This document shows, one piece after another, positions 1 through 14,731 of a stretch of DNA of 64,000 nt; position 1 is the first letter of the stretch; every line of letters begins with the position of its first letter. This stretch comes from Variovorax paradoxus (GTDB taxonomy: Bacteria > Pseudomonadota > Gammaproteobacteria > Burkholderiales > Burkholderiaceae_C): assembly GCF_030815975.1 (NCBI RefSeq), contig NZ_JAUSXL010000002.1:3894501-3958500 (forward strand), read 5' to 3'. Under the pieces are notes generated by a model. It did no database searches, was not told the DNA's origin, and saw only the letters and a list, made by a program, of their open reading frames with translations. The translations under genes were made by a program, and so were the position numbers.

Positions 1-234
1 TACGAGTGTGGCTTCGAGGCCTTCGAGGATGCGCGCATGAAATTCGACGTGCGCTATTACCTCGTCGCCATTCTCTTCATCCTGTTCGATCTCGAGATTG
101 CCTTTCTCTTTCCATGGGCCATTGCGCTCAAGGAAATCGGCGCCGTCGGCTTCTGGGCCATGATGATCTTTCTGGCCATCCTCGTCGTGGGCTTTGCCTA
201 CGAGTGGAAAAAAGGCGCGCTCGACTGGGAATGA
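1..234 (+). CDS. nuoA: NADH-quinone oxidoreductase subunit A (3' part)
   Basis: This is the C-terminal 77 residues of NuoA, a small membrane subunit of complex I; the 5' end lies before the window. The visible part starts at [12 protein letters not shown], the conserved loop holding the family cysteine, followed by two hydrophobic segments ([19 protein letters not shown] and [19 protein letters not shown]) and the usual short charged tail. The reading frame is open from base 1, so the internal ATG at 37 is not the start. nuoB follows after 15 bases, consistent with one transcript. Confidence 0.96.
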   Translation, partial: YECGFEAFEDARMKFDVRYYLVAILFILFDLEIAFLFPWAIALKEIGAVGFWAMMIFLAILVVGFAYEWKKGALDWE

Positions 235-249
235 CAAGGAATCGACAAA

Positions 250-729
250 ATGGCCATTGAAGGCGTCATGAAGGAAGGCTTCGTCACCACCACCTACGAC
301 TCGGTGGTGAACTGGGCGAAGACCGGATCACTTTGGCCGATGACTTTCGGTCTGGCCTGCTGTGCCGTCGAAATGATGCACGCAGGCGCGGCCCGCTACG
401 ACATCGACCGTTTCGGCATGCTGTTTCGGCCCAGTCCGCGCCAGTCCGATCTGATGATCGTGGCCGGCACGCTGTGCAACAAGATGGCGCCGGCACTGCG
501 CAAGGTCTACGACCAGATGCCCGAGCCGCGCTGGGTGCTCTCGATGGGCTCATGCGCCAACGGCGGTGGCTACTACCACTACAGCTATTCGGTGGTGCGC
601 GGCTGCGACCGTATCGTGCCGGTCGACGTTTACGTGCCGGGTTGCCCGCCCACCGCCGAAGCGCTGCTTTACGGCATCATCCAGCTGCAGCAGAAGATCC
701 GCCGCACCAACACCATTGCCCGCGCCTGA
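250..729 (+). CDS. nuoB: NADH-quinone oxidoreductase subunit B
   Basis: NuoB carries cluster N2, the last iron-sulfur centre before ubiquinone, in the peripheral arm of complex I. The 159-residue protein has the tandem cysteines C37-C38 (GLACCAVE), C102 (SMGSCANGG) and C132 (YVPGCPP), which are the expected N2 ligands. The [18 protein letters not shown] stretch is also typical. Length matches the family and the start is the first ATG after nuoA. It sits between nuoA and nuoC in the standard order. Confidence 0.98.
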   Translation: MAIEGVMKEGFVTTTYDSVVNWAKTGSLWPMTFGLACCAVEMMHAGAARYDIDRFGMLFRPSPRQSDLMIVAGTLCNKMAPALRKVYDQMPEPRWVLSMGSCANGGGYYHYSYSVVRGCDRIVPVDVYVPGCPPTAEALLYGIIQLQQKIRRTNTIARA

Positions 730-742
730 GGGATTGCCGACG

Positions 743-1354
743 ATGACTGACTTTGCAATTTCGCCGGAGGTGCTGCGCGCCACCATCGCCGAGACGCTCG
801 GCGCCAGGGCCAGGAGCGTGACGCTCGCGCTGGGCGAGGTGACCGTGGTGGTGGGTGCAGCCGACTACATCGAGGCGGCCACGCTGCTGCGCGATGCGCC
901 AGGCTGCCGTTTCGAGCAGTTGATCGACCTCTGCGGCATGGACTATTCCGACTACCGCGAAGGCGAGTGGCAGGGCGAGCGCTATGGCGTCGTCACGCAC
1001 CTGCTGTCGGTGAGCCTCAACCAGCGCGTGCGCCTCAAAGTGTTCGCGCCGAACGAAGACCTGCCCGTGGTCGATTCGCTCCAGCCCGTGTGGAGCGCCG
1101 CCACCTGGTTCGAGCGCGAAGCCTTCGACCTCTACGGCATCGTGTTCGAAGGCCACGACGACCTGCGCCGCCTGCTGACCGACTACGGCTTCATCGGCCA
1201 TCCGTTCCGCAAGGACTTCCCGGTGTCGGGCCACGTCGAAATGCGCTACGACGAAGAGCAGAAGCGCGTGGTCTACCAGCCGGTATCGATCGAGCCGCGG
1301 GAAATCACGCCGCGCGTGATTCGCGAAGACAACTACGGCAGCGGTCTGCATTGA
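743..1354 (+). CDS. nuoC: NADH-quinone oxidoreductase subunit C
   Basis: NuoC (203 residues) is the 30-kDa subunit of the peripheral arm of complex I and packs against NuoD. The family signature is present near the middle: [20 protein letters not shown], then [12 protein letters not shown]. The frame stays open upstream into nuoB, but the ATG at 743 ([12 protein letters not shown]) gives the usual length and follows the nuoB stop by 13 bases. NuoC and NuoD are separate genes here, not fused as in E. coli. Confidence 0.97.
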   Translation: MTDFAISPEVLRATIAETLGARARSVTLALGEVTVVVGAADYIEAATLLRDAPGCRFEQLIDLCGMDYSDYREGEWQGERYGVVTHLLSVSLNQRVRLKVFAPNEDLPVVDSLQPVWSAATWFEREAFDLYGIVFEGHDDLRRLLTDYGFIGHPFRKDFPVSGHVEMRYDEEQKRVVYQPVSIEPREITPRVIREDNYGSGLH

Positions 1355-1359
1355 CACAT

Positions 1360-2613
1360 ATGGCCGAAATCAAGAACTACACCCTCAACTTCGGTCCCCA
1401 GCATCCGGCAGCACACGGCGTGCTGCGCCTGGTGCTCGAGCTCGACGGCGAAGTGATCCAGCGCGCCGATCCGCACATCGGCCTCTTGCACCGCGCGACC
1501 GAGAAGCTTGCCGAATCGCGCACTTTCATCCAGTCGCTGCCCTACATGGACCGCCTCGACTACGTGTCGATGATGTCCAACGAGCACGCCTACTGCCTTG
1601 CCATCGAGCGGATGATGGGCCTCGATGTGCCGATCCGCGCGCAGTACATCCGCGTGATGTTCTCCGAGATCACCCGCCTGCTGAACCACCTGCTGTGGCT
1701 CGGCGCGCACGGCCTCGACTGCGGCGCGATGAACATGCTCATCTACTGCTTCCGCGAACGTGAAGACCTGTTCGACATGTACGAAGCCGTGTCAGGCGCG
1801 CGCATGCATGCGGCGTACTTCCGCCCGGGCGGCGTCTATCGCGACCTGCCCGATACGATGCCGCAGTACAAGGTCAGCAAGATCAAGAATGCGAAGGCGA
1901 TCGAGCGTCTCAACGAGAACCGCCAGGGCTCGCTGCTCGACTTCATCGACGATTTCTGCAAGCGCTTCCCCGGGATGGTCGACGAGTACGAAACGCTGCT
2001 CACCGACAACCGCATCTGGAAGCAGCGCACCGTGGGCATCGGCGTGGTCACGCCGGAGCGCGCGCTGAACCTCGGCTTCACCGGCCCCATGCTGCGCGGC
2101 TCGGGCGTCGAATGGGACCTGCGCAAGAAGCAGCCCTACGACGTCTACGACCAGATGCAGTTCGACGTGCCGGTCGGCAAGACGGGCGACTGCTACGACC
2201 GCTACCTCGTGCGCGTGGAAGAAATGCGCCAGGCCAACAAGATCATCCAGCAGTGCTCGGCCTGGCTGCGTGCCAACCCCGGCCCGGTGATCACCAGCAA
2301 CCACAAGGTCGCCGCGCCCGCGCGCGAATCGATGAAGGCGAACATGGAGGAGCTGATCCACCATTTCAAGCTCTTCACCGAAGGCTTCCACGTGCCCGAA
2401 GGCGAGGCCTATGCCGCCGTCGAGCATCCGAAGGGCGAGTTCGGCATCTACCTGGTGAGCGACGGCGCCAACAAGCCGTATCGCCTGAAGATCCGCGCGC
2501 CCGGCTTCCCGCACCTCGCCGCCCTCGACGAAATGTCGCGCGGCCACATGATCGCCGACGCTGTCGCGGTGATCGGCACGATGGACATCGTGTTCGGCGA
2601 AATCGACAGGTGA
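1360..2613 (+). CDS. nuoD: NADH-quinone oxidoreductase subunit D
   Basis: NuoD (417 residues) is the 49-kDa subunit that, with NuoB, forms the quinone pocket of complex I. It opens with the family signature [18 protein letters not shown], followed by the [12 protein letters not shown] helix and [11 protein letters not shown]. The C-terminal part ends in [12 protein letters not shown], the usual end. The ATG at 1360 follows the nuoC stop by five bases; the frame is open further upstream but that stretch overlaps nuoC and is not conserved-looking. Confidence 0.98.
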   Translation: MAEIKNYTLNFGPQHPAAHGVLRLVLELDGEVIQRADPHIGLLHRATEKLAESRTFIQSLPYMDRLDYVSMMSNEHAYCLAIERMMGLDVPIRAQYIRVMFSEITRLLNHLLWLGAHGLDCGAMNMLIYCFREREDLFDMYEAVSGARMHAAYFRPGGVYRDLPDTMPQYKVSKIKNAKAIERLNENRQGSLLDFIDDFCKRFPGMVDEYETLLTDNRIWKQRTVGIGVVTPERALNLGFTGPMLRGSGVEWDLRKKQPYDVYDQMQFDVPVGKTGDCYDRYLVRVEEMRQANKIIQQCSAWLRANPGPVITSNHKVAAPARESMKANMEELIHHFKLFTEGFHVPEGEAYAAVEHPKGEFGIYLVSDGANKPYRLKIRAPGFPHLAALDEMSRGHMIADAVAVIGTMDIVFGEIDR

Positions 2614-2623
2614 GAAAGAGCGA

Positions 2624-3177
2624 ATGACGACTTCCTCGACCCACCATGACACGGCGCCCTCGGCGCCTTCTGCTCCTCTGAAGCCTGCGATTCTCGAGCG
2701 CTTTGCGCGCGAGGTCGCCAAGTACCCCGAAGCGGGCAAGCAGTCGGCCGTGATGGCCTGCCTGGCGATCGTCCAGCAGGACGAAGGCTTCATCAGCATG
2801 CAGCGCGAGCGCGAGATCGCCGAGTACCTCGGCATGGCGCCCATCGCCGTGCACGAGGTGACGACCTTCTACAACATGTACAACCAGCATCCGGTGGGCA
2901 AGTTCAAGCTCAACGTGTGCACCAACCTGCCGTGCCAGCTGCGCGACGGCGTCACCGCGCTGGTCCACCTCGAGAAGAAGCTGGGCATCAAGATGGGCGA
3001 GACCACGGCCGACGGCCTGTTCACGCTGCAGCAGAGCGAATGCCTGGGCGCCTGCGCCGATTCGCCTGTGATGCTGGTCAACGACCGCACCATGTGCAGC
3101 TTCATGAGCAACGAGAAGCTCGACCAGCTCATCGACGGGCTGCGCTCGTCCACCGGCACCGCCAAAGGGGAGGCCGC

Positions 3178-3181
<4 letters not shown>
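2624..3181 (+). CDS. nuoE: NADH-quinone oxidoreductase subunit E
   Basis: NuoE (185 residues) carries the N1a [2Fe-2S] cluster in the NADH-oxidising module. The four ligands are visible as C99 and C104 ([10 protein letters not shown]) and C140 and C144 (SECLGACAD). A Ser/Ala/Pro-rich first 20 residues precede the conserved helical domain ([18 protein letters not shown]). Its TGA stop is embedded in the ATGATG start of nuoF, so the two are probably translationally coupled. Confidence 0.97.
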
Positions 3182-4521
<1,340 letters not shown>

Positions 4522-4541
4522 GCGCGAGAAGAAACATACTC

Positions 4542-6704
4542 ATGATCGAAATCGAACTCGACGGCAAGAAGGTCGAAGTGACCGAAGGCAGCATGGTGAT
4601 GCATGCGGCCGACAAGGCGGGCACGTACATCCCGCACTTCTGCTATCACAAGAAGCTCAGCATCGCGGCCAACTGCCGCATGTGCCTGGTCGACGTGGAA
4701 AAGGCGCCCAAGCCGATGCCGGCCTGCGCCACGCCCGTCACGCAGGGCATGATCGTCCGCACCAAGAGCGAAAAGGCCATCAAGGCCCAGCAGTCCGTCA
4801 TGGAATTCCTGCTGATCAACCACCCGCTCGATTGCCCGATCTGCGATCAGGGCGGCGAGTGCCAGCTGCAGGACCTGGCCGTGGGCTACGGCGGTTCTTC
4901 TTCGCGCTACGAAGAAGAAAAGCGCGTCGTCTTCCACAAGGACGTCGGCCCGCTGATCAGCATGGAAGAAATGAGCCGCTGCATCCATTGCACGCGCTGC
5001 GTCCGCTTCGGCCAGGAAGTGGCCGGCGTGATGGAGCTCGGCATGACCCAGCGCGGCGAGCACTCCGAAATCGAAACCTTCCTCGGCGATTCGGTCGACT
5101 CCGAACTGTCGGGCAACATGATCGACATCTGCCCGGTCGGCGCGCTCACGAGCAAGCCCTTCCGCTACAGCGCCCGCACCTGGGAGCTGTCGCGCCGCAA
5201 GTCGGTGAGCCCGCACGATTCCACCGGCGCCAACCTGATCGTCCAGGTCAAGAACAACCGCGTGATGCGCGTGGTGCCGCTCGAGAACGAAGAAGTCAAC
5301 GAGTGCTGGATCGCCGACCGCGACCGCTTCTCGTACGAAGCCCTCCACGGCCCGGAACGCCTCACGCAGCCCATGCTCAAGCAGGGCGGCCAGTGGCGGC
5401 AGGTCGACTGGCAGACCGCGCTCGAATACGTGGCCAATGGCCTCAAGCAGATCAAGGCCGACCACGGCGCGCAGAGCATCGGCACGCTCGCGAGCCCGCA
5501 CAGCACGCTCGAAGAACTGCAGTTGGCCGCCATGCTCACGCGTGAGCTCGGCAGCGACAACATCGACTACCGCCTGCGCAACGCCGAATTCACGGCCTTC
5601 GAAGGCGTGCGCTGGCTCGGCACCTCGATTGCATCGCTCACGCAGCTGCAGCGCGCACTGATCATTGGTTCGAACCTGCGCAAGGACCACCCGCTGTTCG
5701 CGCAGCGCATCCGCCAGGCCGTGCGCAAGGGCGCCGCGCTGTCGGTGATCACCTCGGCCAGCCTGATGGCCGACCGCGATGCATGGGCCATCAGCGTGGC
5801 GCAATCGTCCATCGTCGAAGCCGATCAGTGGGTCGAGGCACTGGCTGCCGTCGCTGCCGCCATCGGCCAGACCAACGGTGCAGCCGCGCCGCTGGCACCG
5901 AAGAACGAACCCGATGCCGCCGCCCAAGCCATCGCAGCCTCGCTGCTGAGCGGCGAGCGCAAGGCCATCCTGCTCGGCAATGCCGCCGCCCACCACGCGC
6001 AAGCCGGCAGCCTGCTGGCCCTCGCGAACTGGATCGGCGCGCAGACCGGCGCGACCGTCGGCTACCTGACCGAAGCCGCCAATACCGTGGGCGCGCAGCT
6101 CGTCGGCGCGTTCCCGAAGAACGGCGGCCTCGATGCCGGCCGCATGCTGGCTGCGGGCTCGGGCCTCAAGGCCGTGCTGCTGCTCAATACCGAACCGGTG
6201 TTCGACTCGGCCGCGGGCGCCGCAGCCGCCGATGTCATCGGCAATGCGCAGATGGTCGTCACGCTGAGCCCCTTCAAGGCCAACCTCGAATTCAGCGACG
6301 TGCTGCTGCCCATTGCGCCGTTCACCGAAACGCCGGGCACTTTCGTCAATGCCGAAGGCCGCATGCAAGGTTTCCATGCCGTCGTGAAGCCGCAGGGCGA
6401 GGCGCGTCCGGCCTGGAAGGTGCTGCGCGTGCTGGCCAACCTGCTGGGCCTGCCGGGCTTCGCGTTCGAATCGACCGCCGACGTGCTGCGCACCATCGGC
6501 GACAACGGTGCCGTGCCGGCCAATGCCCTGAGCAATGCCACCGCCGCGAAGGCTGTTGCTTCCACTGGCGCCGTTGCCGCGCCCGTGGTCGCAAGCATCT
6601 ATCAACTCGACTCGATCGTGCGCCGCGCTCCGTCGCTGCAACTCACCGCCGATGCGCGCAACGCGCCGGCAGCACCGGCCCGTGCCGAGGAGGCATTGGC
6701 ATGA
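4542..6704 (+). CDS. nuoG: NADH-quinone oxidoreductase subunit G
   Basis: NuoG (720 residues) holds several iron-sulfur centres of the peripheral arm. A [2Fe-2S] domain uses C34, C45, C48 and C62; the His-ligated cluster uses H94 with C98, C101 and C107 ([14 protein letters not shown]); the next [4Fe-4S] cluster uses C147, C150, C153 and C197 (CIHCTRC, DICPVG). The rest is a molybdopterin-oxidoreductase-like domain that is non-catalytic in this family. No extra N7 cysteine set was noticed. The stop overlaps the nuoH start as ATGA. Confidence 0.97.
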   Translation: MIEIELDGKKVEVTEGSMVMHAADKAGTYIPHFCYHKKLSIAANCRMCLVDVEKAPKPMPACATPVTQGMIVRTKSEKAIKAQQSVMEFLLINHPLDCPICDQGGECQLQDLAVGYGGSSSRYEEEKRVVFHKDVGPLISMEEMSRCIHCTRCVRFGQEVAGVMELGMTQRGEHSEIETFLGDSVDSELSGNMIDICPVGALTSKPFRYSARTWELSRRKSVSPHDSTGANLIVQVKNNRVMRVVPLENEEVNECWIADRDRFSYEALHGPERLTQPMLKQGGQWRQVDWQTALEYVANGLKQIKADHGAQSIGTLASPHSTLEELQLAAMLTRELGSDNIDYRLRNAEFTAFEGVRWLGTSIASLTQLQRALIIGSNLRKDHPLFAQRIRQAVRKGAALSVITSASLMADRDAWAISVAQSSIVEADQWVEALAAVAAAIGQTNGAAAPLAPKNEPDAAAQAIAASLLSGERKAILLGNAAAHHAQAGSLLALANWIGAQTGATVGYLTEAANTVGAQLVGAFPKNGGLDAGRMLAAGSGLKAVLLLNTEPVFDSAAGAAAADVIGNAQMVVTLSPFKANLEFSDVLLPIAPFTETPGTFVNAEGRMQGFHAVVKPQGEARPAWKVLRVLANLLGLPGFAFESTADVLRTIGDNGAVPANALSNATAAKAVASTGAVAAPVVASIYQLDSIVRRAPSLQLTADARNAPAAPARAEEALA

Positions 6705-7777
6705 TCGACGCAGTGCATGCATACGGCCAGGGGCTGGTCCACGCGGGCTGGTGGACGGCCGCGGCCTGGCCGGTGATCTGGACGCTGATCAAGATCATGG
6801 TGGTCGTGCTTCCGCTGATGGGGGCCGTGGCCTACCTCACGCTGTGGGAGCGCAAGGCGATCGGCTTCACGCAGATCCGCATCGGCCCGAACCGCATCGG
6901 ACCGCTGGGGCTGCTGCAGCCCATTGCCGACGCGCTCAAGCTGATGACCAAGGAAATCATTCTTCCGACGGTCGCCAACAAGGGCCTGTTCCTGCTGGGC
7001 CCGATCATGACCATCATGCCGGCGCTCGTCGCATGGGTCGTGATTCCCTTTGGTCCCGACGTGGCGCTGGCCAACATCAATGCCGGCCTGCTGTTCGTGA
7101 TGGCCATCACCTCGCTCGAGGTCTACGGCGTGATCATCGCGGGCTGGGCGTCCAACTCCAAGTACGCCTTCCTGGGCGCGCTGCGCGCCTCGGCGCAGAT
7201 GGTGAGCTACGAAATCGCGATGGGCTTCTGCTTCGTCGTGGTGCTGATGGTGTCGGCCAGCCTGAACATGACCGACATCGTGACAGGGCAGGGCAAGGGT
7301 ACCTTCGCATCGATGGGCATCGGGTTCCTGTCGTGGAACTGGCTGTCGCTGCTGCCGATCTTCGTCGTCTACTTCATCTCGGGCCTGGCAGAAACCAACC
7401 GCCACCCGTTCGACGTGGTCGAAGGCGAGTCCGAAATCGTTGCGGGCCACATGATCGAGTACTCGGGCATGAGCTTCGCAATGTTCTTCCTGGCCGAGTA
7501 CGCCAACATGTGGCTGGTCTCGATCCTGTGCGTCGTGCTGTTCCTCGGCGGATGGCTGCCGCCGTTCGAGTTCCTGAGCTTCATTCCGGGCTGGATCTGG
7601 CTCGGTGCCAAGACCTTCTGCGTGGTCACCATGTTCCTGTGGGTCCGCTCGACGTTCCCGCGCTTCCGCTATGACCAGATCATGCGGCTCGGCTGGAAGA
7701 TCTTCATTCCGGTCACGCTCGTGTGGCTGGTGGTGGTCGGTGCGTGGATGCAGACCCCGTTCAATATCTGGAAATAA
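6701..7777 (+). CDS. nuoH: NADH-quinone oxidoreductase subunit H
   Basis: NuoH (358 residues) is the membrane subunit that joins the peripheral and membrane arms and helps form the quinone channel. It shows multiple hydrophobic helices and the family motifs [16 protein letters not shown] and [20 protein letters not shown]. The ATG at 6701 overlaps the nuoG stop by four bases (ATGA), which argues for coupling; the upstream open frame lies inside nuoG. Confidence 0.98.
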   Translation: MIDAVHAYGQGLVHAGWWTAAAWPVIWTLIKIMVVVLPLMGAVAYLTLWERKAIGFTQIRIGPNRIGPLGLLQPIADALKLMTKEIILPTVANKGLFLLGPIMTIMPALVAWVVIPFGPDVALANINAGLLFVMAITSLEVYGVIIAGWASNSKYAFLGALRASAQMVSYEIAMGFCFVVVLMVSASLNMTDIVTGQGKGTFASMGIGFLSWNWLSLLPIFVVYFISGLAETNRHPFDVVEGESEIVAGHMIEYSGMSFAMFFLAEYANMWLVSILCVVLFLGGWLPPFEFLSFIPGWIWLGAKTFCVVTMFLWVRSTFPRFRYDQIMRLGWKIFIPVTLVWLVVVGAWMQTPFNIWK

Positions 7778-7794
7778 CTGGAAGCGCCAACATC

Positions 7795-8340
7795 ATGACT
7801 GCTGCGCATACCGCCGGCGCGCTCGCGCGCCCTTCCAAGCTTGCGTCCGCGCCGTTCTCGCTCAAGGACTTCCTGGGCAGCTTCATGCTGTTCGAGCTGT
7901 TCAAGGGCCTGGCCATCACCGGCAAGTACGCCTTCGCCCGCAAGATCACGGTGCAGTTCCCCGAAGAGAAGACGCCGCTCTCGCCGCGCTTTCGCGGCCT
8001 GCACGCGCTGCGCCGTTATGAGAACGGCGAAGAGCGCTGCATCGCCTGCAAGCTCTGCGAAGCCGTGTGCCCCGCGCTGGCCATCACCATCGAATCCGAT
8101 GTGCGCGACGACGGCTCGCGCCGCACCACGCGCTACGACATCGACCTGACCAAGTGCATCTTCTGCGGCTTCTGCGAAGAGAGCTGCCCGGTCGACTCGA
8201 TCGTCGAGACCCACATCTTCGAATACCACGGCGAAAAGCGCGGCGACCTGTACTTCACCAAGGACATGCTGCTGGCCGTGGGCGACCGCTACGAAAAAGA
8301 AATTGCAGCGAACAAGGCGGCCGACGCCAAGTACCGCTGA
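7795..8340 (+). CDS. nuoI: NADH-quinone oxidoreductase subunit I
   Basis: NuoI (181 residues) passes electrons through clusters N6a and N6b to NuoB. Two ferredoxin-type motifs are present: C82/C85/C88/C92 ([12 protein letters not shown]) and C121/C124/C127/C131 ([12 protein letters not shown]). About 20 Ala/Ser-rich residues precede the conserved [10 protein letters not shown] start of the domain, so the true start could be slightly later, but the ATG at 7795 is the first one after the nuoH stop. Confidence 0.97.
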   Translation: MTAAHTAGALARPSKLASAPFSLKDFLGSFMLFELFKGLAITGKYAFARKITVQFPEEKTPLSPRFRGLHALRRYENGEERCIACKLCEAVCPALAITIESDVRDDGSRRTTRYDIDLTKCIFCGFCEESCPVDSIVETHIFEYHGEKRGDLYFTKDMLLAVGDRYEKEIAANKAADAKYR

Positions 8341-8377
8341 GCCAGCCCGGCCCGAACCCCGTACCCATTCGAATTCC

Positions 8378-9043
8378 ATGGACGTCAAGACCGGTCTGTT
8401 CTATCTGTTTGCCGTGGTGCTGCTGTTCGCAGCCTTCCGCGTCATCACCGCCCGCAATCCCGTGTACGCCGCGCTGTACCTGGTGCTGGCCTTCTTCCAG
8501 GCTTCGGCGATCTGGCTCTTGCTGCGCGCCGAGTTCCTGGCGATCGCGCTCGTGCTCGTCTACGTCGGGGCAGTGATGGTGCTGTTCCTGTTCGTCGTGA
8601 TGATGCTGGACATCAACGTCGACGGGCTGCGGGAGGGTTTCTGGAAGCACTTTCCGCTGGCAGCCGGCGTGGGTGCGCTCATCGCGCTCGAAATGGCCGC
8701 TGTGCTGATGGGCGGCTTCCGCCTGGCGGAAGCGCCGCGCGGCACGGGTGCCATGGCAGCCAACAGTTCGAACACGCTCGAACTCGGCAAGCTGCTGTAT
8801 TCCGAGTACCTGTATCCCCTCGAAATCGCGGCCGTCATCCTGCTGGTGGCGATCGTGGCCGCCATTGCGCTGACGCTGCGCACCCGCAAGGACAGCAAGT
8901 ACGTCAACCCGTCCGACCAGGTGCGCGTGAAGGCCCGGGACCGCGTGCGCATCGTGCAGATGCCGGTCACGCGCGCCGCCGAGCCCGTGGTGCAAGCACC
9001 CGCAGATGCAGATGCAGCAGCGGCAAAGGAAAACAAGGCATGA
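8378..9043 (+). CDS. nuoJ: NADH-quinone oxidoreductase subunit J
   Basis: NuoJ (221 residues) is a membrane subunit between NuoH and the antiporter-like subunits. Five hydrophobic segments are visible, including [20 protein letters not shown], the helix that carries the pi-bulge in known structures. After the last helix there is a 50-residue polar tail ([20 protein letters not shown] and on) ending in an Ala/Lys-rich stretch, longer than in E. coli. The stop overlaps the nuoK start (ATGA). Confidence 0.97.
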   Translation: MDVKTGLFYLFAVVLLFAAFRVITARNPVYAALYLVLAFFQASAIWLLLRAEFLAIALVLVYVGAVMVLFLFVVMMLDINVDGLREGFWKHFPLAAGVGALIALEMAAVLMGGFRLAEAPRGTGAMAANSSNTLELGKLLYSEYLYPLEIAAVILLVAIVAAIALTLRTRKDSKYVNPSDQVRVKARDRVRIVQMPVTRAAEPVVQAPADADAAAAKENKA

Positions 9044-9348
9044 CGCTCACGCTCGGACACTTTCTATCGCTCGGCGCCATGCTTTTTGCGCTGTCGGTGA
9101 TCGGCATCTTCCTGAACCGCAAGAACCTCATCGTGCTGCTGATGGCCATCGAACTGATGCTGCTCGCGGTGAACATGAACTTCGTGGCGTTCTCGTACTA
9201 CCTGGGCGACATGCACGGCCAGATCTTCGTGTTCTTCATCCTGACGGTGGCTGCGGCCGAGTCGGCCATCGGTCTCGCGCTGCTGGTCCTGTTGTTCCGC
9301 AACAAATCCAACATCAACGTGGACGAACTCAACTCACTCAAGGGTTGA
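9040..9348 (+). CDS. nuoK: NADH-quinone oxidoreductase subunit K
   Basis: NuoK (102 residues) is a three-helix, MrpC-like subunit of the complex I proton path. The second helix carries the conserved acidic residue in [18 protein letters not shown], and the third helix has [18 protein letters not shown], also with a conserved glutamate. Length is exactly typical. It overlaps nuoJ by four bases and precedes nuoL by seven. Confidence 0.98.
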   Translation: MTLTLGHFLSLGAMLFALSVIGIFLNRKNLIVLLMAIELMLLAVNMNFVAFSYYLGDMHGQIFVFFILTVAAAESAIGLALLVLLFRNKSNINVDELNSLKG

Positions 9349-9355
9349 AAGCAGT

Positions 9356-11389
<2,034 letters not shown>

Positions 11390-11413
11390 GCCAAGCGCCG
11401 GAGAAAAATAAAA

Positions 11414-12895
11414 ATGGGTTTGTTGAGCCTTGCCATCTGGGTGCCGATCGCATTCGGTGTCGCGTTGCTGGCGTTCGGCCGTGACGAGCATGCCAGGGGC
11501 GTGCGCTGGGTCGCGCTGGTCGGCGCGATCGTGAGCTTCCTGGTGACCGTGCCGCTTTACACGGGCTTTCAGAACGGCACCGCCGCGATGCAGTTCGTCG
11601 AAAAGGGCAGCTGGATCGCGCGCTTCAATGTCAACTACCACGTCGGCATTGACGGCCTGTCGCTCTGGCTGGTGCTGCTGACCTCGTTCACCACCGTGGT
11701 GGTCGTGATCTCGGCCTGGGAAGTGATCACCGAGCGCGTCAACCAGTACATGGCCGCGTTCCTGATTCTTTCGGGCTTCATGATCGGCGTGTTCGCCGCG
11801 CTCGACGGCATCCTGTTCTACGTGTTCTTCGAGGCCACGCTGATCCCGATGTACCTGATCATCGGCATCTGGGGCGGCCCGAACAAGATCTACGCGGCGT
11901 TCAAGTTCTTCATCTACACCCTGCTCGGCTCGCTGTTGATGCTGGTGGCGCTGATCTACCTGTACAACAAGTCGGGCGGCAGCTTCGACATCCTGAGCTG
12001 GCACAAGCTGCCGCTGGGTTCGACGGCACAGACCTTCCTGTTCTTCGCGTTCTTTGCCGCCTTTGCCGTCAAGGTGCCGATGTGGCCGGTCCACACCTGG
12101 CTGCCGGACGTGCACGTCGAGGCGCCGACCGGCGGCTCGGCCGTGCTGGCCGCGATCATGCTGAAGCTCGGAGCCTACGGCTTCCTGCGCTTCTCGATGC
12201 CGATCGCGCCCGACGCCTCGCACGAATGGGCCTGGCTCATGATCGCGCTGTCGCTGATCGCGGTGATCTACGTCGGCCTGGTGGCACTGGTGCAGGAAGA
12301 CATGAAGAAGCTCGTGGCTTACTCGTCGGTCGCCCACATGGGCTTCGTGACGCTGGGCTTCTTCATCTTCAACGAGCTGGGCGTGTCCGGCGGCATCGTG
12401 CAGATGATTGCGCACGGCTTCGTCTCGGGCGCGATGTTCCTCGGCATCGGCGTGCTGTACGACCGCGTGCATTCGCGCCAGATCGCCGACTACGGTGGCG
12501 TGGTCAACACCATGCCCAAGTTCGCCGCGTTCGCGCTGCTGTTCGCCATGGCCAATTGCGGCCTGCCGGGCACCGCCGGTTTCGTGGGCGAGTGGATGGT
12601 CATCCTGGGTGCGGTCAAGGCCAACTTCTGGATCGGCATGGGGGCGGCCACCGCGCTGATCTTCGGCGCGGCCTACACCCTCTGGATGTACAAGCGCGTG
12701 TACCTCGGCCCGGTCGGCAACGACCACGTCAAGGAACTCGCCGACATCAATGCCCGCGAGTTCCTGATGCTGTCGCTGCTGGCCATTGCCGTGCTGTGGA
12801 TGGGCATCCATCCGAAGCCGTTCACCGACGTGATGGACGCTTCCGTGACGGAGCTCCTGCGCCATGTGGCAACGTCGAAACTGCCCTTGCCCTGA
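11414..12895 (+). CDS. nuoM: NADH-quinone oxidoreductase subunit M
   Basis: NuoM (493 residues) is the second antiporter-like proton-pumping subunit. It shows the family stretches FYVFFEATLIPMYLIIGIWG (with the conserved glutamate), KVPMWPVHTWLPDVHVEAPT and LVQEDMKKLVAYSSVAHMGF. Fourteen or so hydrophobic segments are expected and many are evident. A GGAG element lies about 10 bases before the ATG. It is 24 bases from nuoL and 24 from nuoN. Confidence 0.98.
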   Translation: MGLLSLAIWVPIAFGVALLAFGRDEHARGVRWVALVGAIVSFLVTVPLYTGFQNGTAAMQFVEKGSWIARFNVNYHVGIDGLSLWLVLLTSFTTVVVVISAWEVITERVNQYMAAFLILSGFMIGVFAALDGILFYVFFEATLIPMYLIIGIWGGPNKIYAAFKFFIYTLLGSLLMLVALIYLYNKSGGSFDILSWHKLPLGSTAQTFLFFAFFAAFAVKVPMWPVHTWLPDVHVEAPTGGSAVLAAIMLKLGAYGFLRFSMPIAPDASHEWAWLMIALSLIAVIYVGLVALVQEDMKKLVAYSSVAHMGFVTLGFFIFNELGVSGGIVQMIAHGFVSGAMFLGIGVLYDRVHSRQIADYGGVVNTMPKFAAFALLFAMANCGLPGTAGFVGEWMVILGAVKANFWIGMGAATALIFGAAYTLWMYKRVYLGPVGNDHVKELADINAREFLMLSLLAIAVLWMGIHPKPFTDVMDASVTELLRHVATSKLPLP

Positions 12896-12919
12896 TTCCA
12901 CGCTGAAGAAGAGAACGAG

Positions 12920-14407
12920 ATGATTGACAAACTCAGCTGGGTCGCGATCTACCCCGAAATCGTGCTGCTGGTCATGGCCTGCATCATTGCGCTGGTCGAC
13001 CTGTCGACCACCGACGCCCGCCGCACGCGCACCTACATCCTGACGCTGCTCACGCTGGCCATGGTGGCCGTGCTGACCGGCATTGCCGCCAACGATGGCA
13101 AGACGGTCTACGGCTTCGGCGGCATGGTCGTGAGCGACCCCATGGGCAACTGGCTCAAGTGCTTTGCCACGGTGGCCCTGATGGTCACGCTGGTCTACGG
13201 CCGGCCCTATGCGGCGGACCGCGAGATGCTGCGCGGCGGCGAGATGTTCACCATCAGCATGTTCGCGCTGCTGGGCATGTTCGTGATGATCTCGGGCAGC
13301 AACTTCCTGCTGATCTACCTGGGGCTCGAACTGCTCACGCTGTCGAGCTATGCGCTGGTGGCGCTGCGCCGCGACAACGCGGTGGCCAGCGAGGCGGCCA
13401 TGAAGTACTTCGTGCTCGGCGCCATGGCCAGCGGCTTCCTGCTTTACGGCCTGTCGATGCTGTACGGCGCGACCGGCTCGCTCGACACCAATGAAGTGTT
13501 CAAGATCATTGCCAGCGGCAAGGTGAACCACCAGGTGCTGGTGTTCGGCCTCGTGTTCATCGTGGCGGGCCTGGCCTTCAAGGTGGGGGCGGCGCCTTTC
13601 CACATGTGGGTGCCCGACGTGTACCAGGGCGCTCCGACGGCGGTCACGCTGCTGATCGGCGCGGCGCCCGAACTGGCCGCCTTTGCCATCATCATCCGCC
13701 TGCTGGTGGAAGGGCTGCTGCCGCTGGCCATCGACTGGCAGCAGATGCTGGCGCTGCTGGCCATCGCCTCGCTGCTGGTGGGCAACCTGGCCGCCATCGC
13801 ACAGACCAACCTCAAGCGCATGCTGGCCTACTCGACCATTGCGCAGATGGGCTTCATGCTGCTCGGCCTGGTGGCGGGCGTGGTCAACGGCAACACCTAC
13901 AACGCACAGTTCGCCTACAGCGCCTCGATGTTCTACATCGTGACCTATGTGCTGACCACGCTGGCGAGCTTCGGCATCATCCTGCTGCTGGCGCGCGAGG
14001 GCTTCGAAAGCGAAGAGATCACGGACCTGGCCGGCCTGAACCAGCGCAGCCCGCTGTACGCCGGCGTGATGGCCATCGCGATGTTCTCGCTCGCGGGCCT
14101 GCCGCCGCTGGTCGGGTTCTACGCCAAGCTGGCGGTGCTGCAGGCGCTGATCGCGTCGGGGCAGGCGCTCTACATCGGGCTGGCGGTGTTCGCGGTGATC
14201 ACGTCGCTGATCGGCGCGTTCTACTATCTGCGCGTGGTCAAGGTCATGTACTTCGACGCTCCCGTCACGGCCAGTACCGTGTCGGCGCCGCGCGACGTGC
14301 GCACCGTGCTGTCGATCAACGGCTTGCTGATTCTCGTGCTGGGCATTGTTCCCGGCGGCCTCATGACGCTCTGCGCCAAGGCCATCGTGGCCACGCTGGC
14401 GAACTGA
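12920..14407 (+). CDS. nuoN: NADH-quinone oxidoreductase subunit N
   Basis: NuoN (495 residues) is the third antiporter-like subunit and the last core complex I gene here. Conserved stretches: [40 protein letters not shown] and [20 protein letters not shown]. It is the usual full length. The next gene starts 15 bases after its stop, so the transcript very probably continues beyond the core nuo genes. Confidence 0.98.
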   Translation: MIDKLSWVAIYPEIVLLVMACIIALVDLSTTDARRTRTYILTLLTLAMVAVLTGIAANDGKTVYGFGGMVVSDPMGNWLKCFATVALMVTLVYGRPYAADREMLRGGEMFTISMFALLGMFVMISGSNFLLIYLGLELLTLSSYALVALRRDNAVASEAAMKYFVLGAMASGFLLYGLSMLYGATGSLDTNEVFKIIASGKVNHQVLVFGLVFIVAGLAFKVGAAPFHMWVPDVYQGAPTAVTLLIGAAPELAAFAIIIRLLVEGLLPLAIDWQQMLALLAIASLLVGNLAAIAQTNLKRMLAYSTIAQMGFMLLGLVAGVVNGNTYNAQFAYSASMFYIVTYVLTTLASFGIILLLAREGFESEEITDLAGLNQRSPLYAGVMAIAMFSLAGLPPLVGFYAKLAVLQALIASGQALYIGLAVFAVITSLIGAFYYLRVVKVMYFDAPVTASTVSAPRDVRTVLSINGLLILVLGIVPGGLMTLCAKAIVATLAN

Positions 14408-14422
14408 CCGCGGCGCGCCACG

Positions 14423-14731
14423 GTGTCGCAAACCGCATCGGTCTGGGTCGTTCTTGCGGTGGCGCTGCTGGCGGCCAACCTGCCGTTTTTCAACGACCGG
14501 CTGTTCGGCGTCGTGCCGCTGGCCACGCGTCCCAAGCCACTGCCCGTGCGGCTGGCCGAACTGGTGGTGCTGTATTTCGCCGCGGGCGGCGTGGGTTTGC
14601 TGTTCGAAAGCCGGGCAGGGCAGATCGCTCCGCAGGGCTGGGAGTTCTATGCGGTGACCGGCGCGCTTTTCATCGTGCTGGCCTTTCCAGGGTTTACCTG
14701 GCGCTACCTCATGAAGCACAGGCACGGATGA
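14423..14731 (+). CDS. DUF2818 family membrane protein
   Basis: This 102-residue protein starts at a GTG and has three hydrophobic segments (VWVVLAVALLAANLPFF, LAELVVLYFAAGGVGLLFES, FYAVTGALFIVLAFPGFTW) with a basic tail. It is recognised as DUF2818, a family that in betaproteobacteria commonly follows nuoN. Its function is unknown; position suggests a complex I accessory or assembly role, which is inference. Its stop overlaps the following Nudix gene as ATGA. Confidence 0.85.
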   Translation: MSQTASVWVVLAVALLAANLPFFNDRLFGVVPLATRPKPLPVRLAELVVLYFAAGGVGLLFESRAGQIAPQGWEFYAVTGALFIVLAFPGFTWRYLMKHRHG